NCBI RefSeq assembly: GCF_004217285.1
Contig: NZ_SHKS01000007.1
Span: 62,001 to 126,000 of the forward strand
Direction: 5' to 3'
Source of the DNA: Streptomyces sp. BK239
GTDB taxonomy: Bacteria > Actinomycetota > Actinomycetes > Streptomycetales > Streptomycetaceae
DNA length: 64,000 nt
Within the stretch, counting starts at the first letter, position 1, and each line of letters opens with the position of its first letter. This document shows positions 61,007 through 64,000 of this stretch, in pieces. The notes below the pieces were generated by a model. That model was not told the DNA's origin. It ran no database searches and was given only the letters and a program-made list of their open reading frames with translations. The position numbers were made by a program, and so were the translations under genes.

Positions 61007-62035
61007 TCAGCGTCGCAGGGTGAGGACGCCCGGCCGCCAGGGCAGCAGGTTGTAGGGGCCGCTCGCGGAGGGGTTCTTGCCCTGGTAGAGCAACTGCAGG
61101 TTGCAGGGGTCGATGGTCATGGTCTGGTCGGGGTTGTTGCGGACCAGGTCGCCGTGGCTGATGTCGTTGGTCCAGCCGGCGCCGCTGTTGGCCTTGCCCG
61201 CGAAGGGGTTGTTCTCACTGGCGGCCTGCGGGGTCCACGAACCGTTCAGGCTGGAGGCCGTGAAGGAGCGGAAGTAGCGCTGCTCCGTCGCACCCCGGGC
61301 CTCGACGATCATGAGGTACTGGTTCTGACCCTGGACCTTGTAGACCTGCGGCGCCTCGAACAGGTTCTTCGTCGTGTCGCTCATGATCGTCGTGTAGGAC
61401 GAGCCGAAGTTGCCCGGGAAGTTCCCGATCGGCATGCTCGCCCGGTAGATCTTGCCGTTGTCGCCGGCGAAGAACAGGTACATGTTCTGGCCGTCGGCGA
61501 TCAGCGTCTGGTCGATCGGGCCGGTGCCGGAGCCGGGGATGCTGCCGGTGAACAGCGGCTGCGGGGCCGACCAGCCGTTGGGGTTGGTGGGGTCGCTGGA
61601 GGTGCGGTAGATGAAGGGCCACGCGCCCCACTGGTACGCCAGCACCCAGATGTTCTTGGGCGCGAAGTAGAACAGCGTGGGCGCCACCGCGGACTGGTTC
61701 ATCGCGCTCTGGCCGGTCGACGCCATGTTCGACCAGTTGGTGAAGGGGGCGAACCTCATCGAGCCGTAGGACGCACCGCCCGTCACGTGCGACCCGTAGA
61801 CGAGGTGCTTGCCCTGGTAAAGGACGTGGGTGAAGTCCTTCAGTGCCACCCAGCCGTTCGCCGGCTGGGCCAGCGCGCCCGTCGACGTCCACCGGTAGGT
61901 CGACGGAAGGGAACACGCTTGAGCGGCCGCCTGGGCCGGGCCCGCGACGAGCGTCGCCGCCACCGAGACCATGGCCGCGGTCGCGGCGGAGAGCGCCAGG
62001 GACAGACGCTTGCGGCTGAAGCTTCCTCTGCGCAT
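61007..62035 (-). CDS. Secreted GH62 alpha-L-arabinofuranosidase
   Basis: ATG 62035 (RRGSFSRKRLSLALSAATAA) starts a signal peptide with likely cleavage after QAAA. The remaining roughly 300 residues are the GH62 five-bladed propeller: YRWTSTGALAQPANGWVALK with the catalytic-base Asp in KDFTHV, YFAPKNIWVLAYQWG, PIDQTLIADGQNMYLFFAGD, NLFEAPQVYKVQGQNQYLM with the likely acid Glu in FEAPQ, and WTNDISHGDLVRNNPDQTM. It removes arabinose side chains from arabinoxylan outside the cell. No carbohydrate-binding module is attached, so it is the short form. It may be under xylan-linked repression (see 62375). Confidence 0.93.
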   Translation of the reverse strand: MRRGSFSRKRLSLALSAATAAMVSVAATLVAGPAQAAAQACSLPSTYRWTSTGALAQPANGWVALKDFTHVLYQGKHLVYGSHVTGGASYGSMRFAPFTNWSNMASTGQSAMNQSAVAPTLFYFAPKNIWVLAYQWGAWPFIYRTSSDPTNPNGWSAPQPLFTGSIPGSGTGPIDQTLIADGQNMYLFFAGDNGKIYRASMPIGNFPGNFGSSYTTIMSDTTKNLFEAPQVYKVQGQNQYLMIVEARGATEQRYFRSFTASSLNGSWTPQAASENNPFAGKANSGAGWTNDISHGDLVRNNPDQTMTIDPCNLQLLYQGKNPSASGPYNLLPWRPGVLTLRR

Positions 62036-62802
62036 GAGGACCTCTGATTCTTGAGTGAGCGGTCCCGGCCGGCCCTGTCACGGGCACGACCGGGCTGACC
62101 GGACTGTCGAGGTGGGGCTCTGGATGCGGCAGGTGGCGGCCGCCGGTGTGCGCGACGCGGGCGTCGGTGACGTGGTCATGACATACAGGTGCGGCCATGA
62201 CGTACACCTGGGCATGGGCGGCGTGCTCCTTGCGACTCGGCCGGATCGGCGGGCAGGACCCGCACCGACTGGGCGTGTGCGTGATATCGAACAAGGGGCG
62301 AAGTGTCGAGCAACTGGATGATGCGGGGGGCCGGTGAGAGCGTCAATACCTCTCGCAAGATTCGGTACGGACACCGAAACGTTTCGCGAAGCCGGGGTTC
62401 CGCCCGGAGCGGGCACTCGGCGCGGCCCTCACCCCCCGGCGCGTGTGCGGGCGCCGACCTGCCCGCGACGGGCGCCTGGCTCCCCGAGTTCCAGGCGATG
62501 CCCGCCCGCTGACCGCCCGCCACACCGACCCGAGGACCGCCGGCGGCGCCTGCACTGCCGGCACACCCGTCAGCCCGCCCGCCGCACCCGGCGCGACGCC
62601 TGCCCGGACAGCTTCGAGATGACGGTCTAGGACCTCGCCGCCACCCCCGAAGTGCCCGCCGTTCCCCCGCTCATCGGGGAATCGTGACTCCTGCCCGGCC
62701 TGCCCGGCGGTATGACGGTAAGCGTGGTCACATTCAGGGAGAGGGCAAGGTCACAGCCGTGCCCTCTCCTGCTCCTTTGCGCCTCTGGCCTAGCATCCGA
62801 GC
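62036..62802. other. Divergent promoter region between GH62 and mutA genes
   Basis: This 767-base gap holds the promoters of two divergent genes. It contains the palindrome at 62375 and a minus-strand TTGAC at about 62346. The right half (62400-62700) is Pro/Ala/Arg-rich in every frame and contains no gene I can support. No cobalamin riboswitch could be identified in front of the B12-dependent mutase gene. Confidence 0.45.
62375..62386 (-). promoter_or_regulatory. Possible operator of xylan-type genes upstream of GH62
   Basis: The perfect palindrome CGAAACGTTTCG is followed on the minus strand, some 25 bases on, by TTGACG. It resembles the CGAAACTTTCG-type repeats in front of Streptomyces xylanase genes. 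The distance to the GH62 start is 340 bases, which would need a long leader. Confidence 0.4.
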
Positions 62803-64000
62803 ATGACGGTCCTGCCTGACGACGGGCTTGAGCTGGCCGGCGAGTTCCCTGACGTGACGCACGAGCAGTGGCAGCACCTGGTGGCGGGTGTGCTGCGCAA
62901 GGCGGGCAAGGACGTCGAGGGGGACGCGGCCGAGGAAGCCCTGTCCACCGCACTCGAGGACGGGTTGCGCACCCGCCCCCTGTACTCCGCGCGCGACAGC
63001 GCGCCGGAACCCGGTCTCCCCGGATTCGCGCCGTTCGTGCGCGGCGGCCGGCCCGAGGGGAACACCGTGGGCGGCTGGGACGTACGGCAACGGCACTCCG
63101 CGGCCGACGGCGGCGCGGTCCTCGCCGACCTGGAGAACGGCGTCACCTCGCTGTGGCTGACGGTCGGTGAGGACGGCATCCCGGTGTCGTCCCTAGGCCG
63201 GGTCCTGGACGGCGTCTTCCTCGATCTGGCGCCGGTCGTCCTCGACGCGGGCGCCGACGTCGAGGCCGCCGCCGAGGAGTTGCTGCGGCTGTACGCGGAG
63301 CGGGGCGTCGCCCCCGAGGCGGCGCGCGGCAACCTGGGCGCGGACCCGCTCGGCCACGAGGCGCGCACCGGGCAGGCGTTCGACGTCGCGCCGGCGGCGG
63401 GCCTCGCCCTCCGCTGCGCCGGGGAGTACCCGGGCCTGCGGGCGTTCACCGTGGACGCGCTGCCGTACCACGAGGCCGGCGGGTCGGCCGCGCAGGAGCT
63501 GGGCTGCTCCCTGGCCACGGGCGTGGCCTACCTGCGGGCGCTGACCGAGGCCGGGATGAGCGTCGAACAGGCCTGCGCACAGCTGGAGTTCCGGTACGCG
63601 GCGACCGCCGACCAGTTCCTGACGATCGCCAAGCTGAGGGCGGCGCGCCGGCTGTGGGCGCGGGTGGCCGAGGTGTGCGGGGCGCCCGCCGCCGGGGGGC
63701 AGACGCAGCACGCGGTGACCTCGCCGGTGATGATGACGCGCCGCGACCCGTGGGTGAACATGCTGCGCACGACGGTGGCCACGCTGGCCGCCGGGGCCGG
63801 CGGAGCCGACTCCGTCACCGTGCTGCCCTTCGACGAAGCGCTCGGCCTGCCGGACGCGTTCGCACGGCGCATCGCCCGCAACACCTCCACGATCCTGATC
63901 GAGGAGTCGCATCTGTCCCGGGTGATCGACCCGGCGGGCGGCTCCTGGTACGTGGAGCGGCTCACCGACGAACTCGCCCACGCGGGCTGGGAGTTCTTCC
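62803..64000 (+). CDS. mutA: Methylmalonyl-CoA mutase small (beta) subunit, 5' part
   Basis: ATG 62803 starts TVLPDDGLELAGEFPDVTHE, and the frame stays open to the right edge (about 399 residues visible of roughly 600). The TIM-barrel-type domain of methylmalonyl-CoA mutase is recognisable: RTRPLYSARDSAPEPGLPGF, GGWDVRQRHSAADGG, FTVDALPYHEAGGSAAQELG, SPVMMTRRDPWVNMLRTTVA, RIARNTSTILIEESHLSRVI and DPAGGSWYVERLTDEL. The small subunit lacks catalysis but pairs with the B12-binding MutB to convert succinyl-CoA and methylmalonyl-CoA. In Streptomyces mutB usually follows directly, beyond this window. Confidence 0.88.
   Translation, partial: MTVLPDDGLELAGEFPDVTHEQWQHLVAGVLRKAGKDVEGDAAEEALSTALEDGLRTRPLYSARDSAPEPGLPGFAPFVRGGRPEGNTVGGWDVRQRHSAADGGAVLADLENGVTSLWLTVGEDGIPVSSLGRVLDGVFLDLAPVVLDAGADVEAAAEELLRLYAERGVAPEAARGNLGADPLGHEARTGQAFDVAPAAGLALRCAGEYPGLRAFTVDALPYHEAGGSAAQELGCSLATGVAYLRALTEAGMSVEQACAQLEFRYAATADQFLTIAKLRAARRLWARVAEVCGAPAAGGQTQHAVTSPVMMTRRDPWVNMLRTTVATLAAGAGGADSVTVLPFDEALGLPDAFARRIARNTSTILIEESHLSRVIDPAGGSWYVERLTDELAHAGWEFF

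Noticed and set aside
62036..62802. Cobalamin riboswitch in front of mutA
   Set aside because: No B12-box-like conserved block could be recognised in the leader.
1..64000. CRISPR array
   Set aside because: No set of regularly spaced identical short repeats was seen; the HEPN proteins are not accompanied by Cas genes.

Overview
The window reads as a Streptomyces chromosome. GC content is very high, GTG and TTG starts are common, neighbouring genes often share stop/start bases (GTGA, ATGA), and the right third carries typical Streptomyces genes: a rifampin phosphotransferase behind a rifamycin-associated element, a GH62 arabinofuranosidase, secreted FG-GAP and ALF-repeat proteins, and methylmalonyl-CoA mutase. 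No rRNA or tRNA gene and no CRISPR array was seen.

Layout. (A) 1-25.6 kb is mobile element 1. A long, tightly packed plus-strand operon (about 1.0-18.85 kb) carries a relaxase-like protein that has lost its metal histidines, several DUF317 proteins, a paralogous set of uncharacterised proteins that share a roughly 65-residue module, a VirD4/TraG coupling ATPase, a TrpA-like TIM barrel, a PAPS-reductase-like protein, a C5 cytosine methyltransferase and a DnaB-N-like protein. Cargo follows: a NucS/DUF5655-like nuclease, an HNH-like protein, a HEPN protein, a degraded IS and an intact IS5-type IS. A tyrosine recombinase (int1) closes the element. At least five genes here are frameshifted, so the element is decaying or the assembly has indel errors.

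(B) 25.7-41.8 kb is mobile element 2. It ends in a second recombinase (int2) closely related to int1. Each int is followed by a 108-bp sequence that aligns without gaps at about 80% identity, so the two elements look like tandem insertions at one kind of attachment site. The cargo of element 2 is intact and defence-like: a three-gene pPIWI-RE island (PD-(D/E)XK nuclease, DinG/XPD-type helicase, PIWI/RNase H protein) coupled by ATGA overlaps, a convergent 1103-residue HsdM-type methyltransferase with a C-terminal HEPN-like region, and two more genes, one of them a zinc-ribbon HEPN protein. This island is the most interesting system in the window.

(C) 41.9-64 kb is the host chromosome: a secreted beta-propeller protein, a DUF1963-like protein beside a secreted nuclease toxin and an ALF-repeat carrier, a secreted S1-like/FG-GAP protein, rph with its RAE, an uncharacterised coiled-coil protein, a DUF5302 protein, a DEAD-box helicase, a GH62 enzyme, and the 5' part of the methylmalonyl-CoA mutase small subunit, which runs off the right edge.
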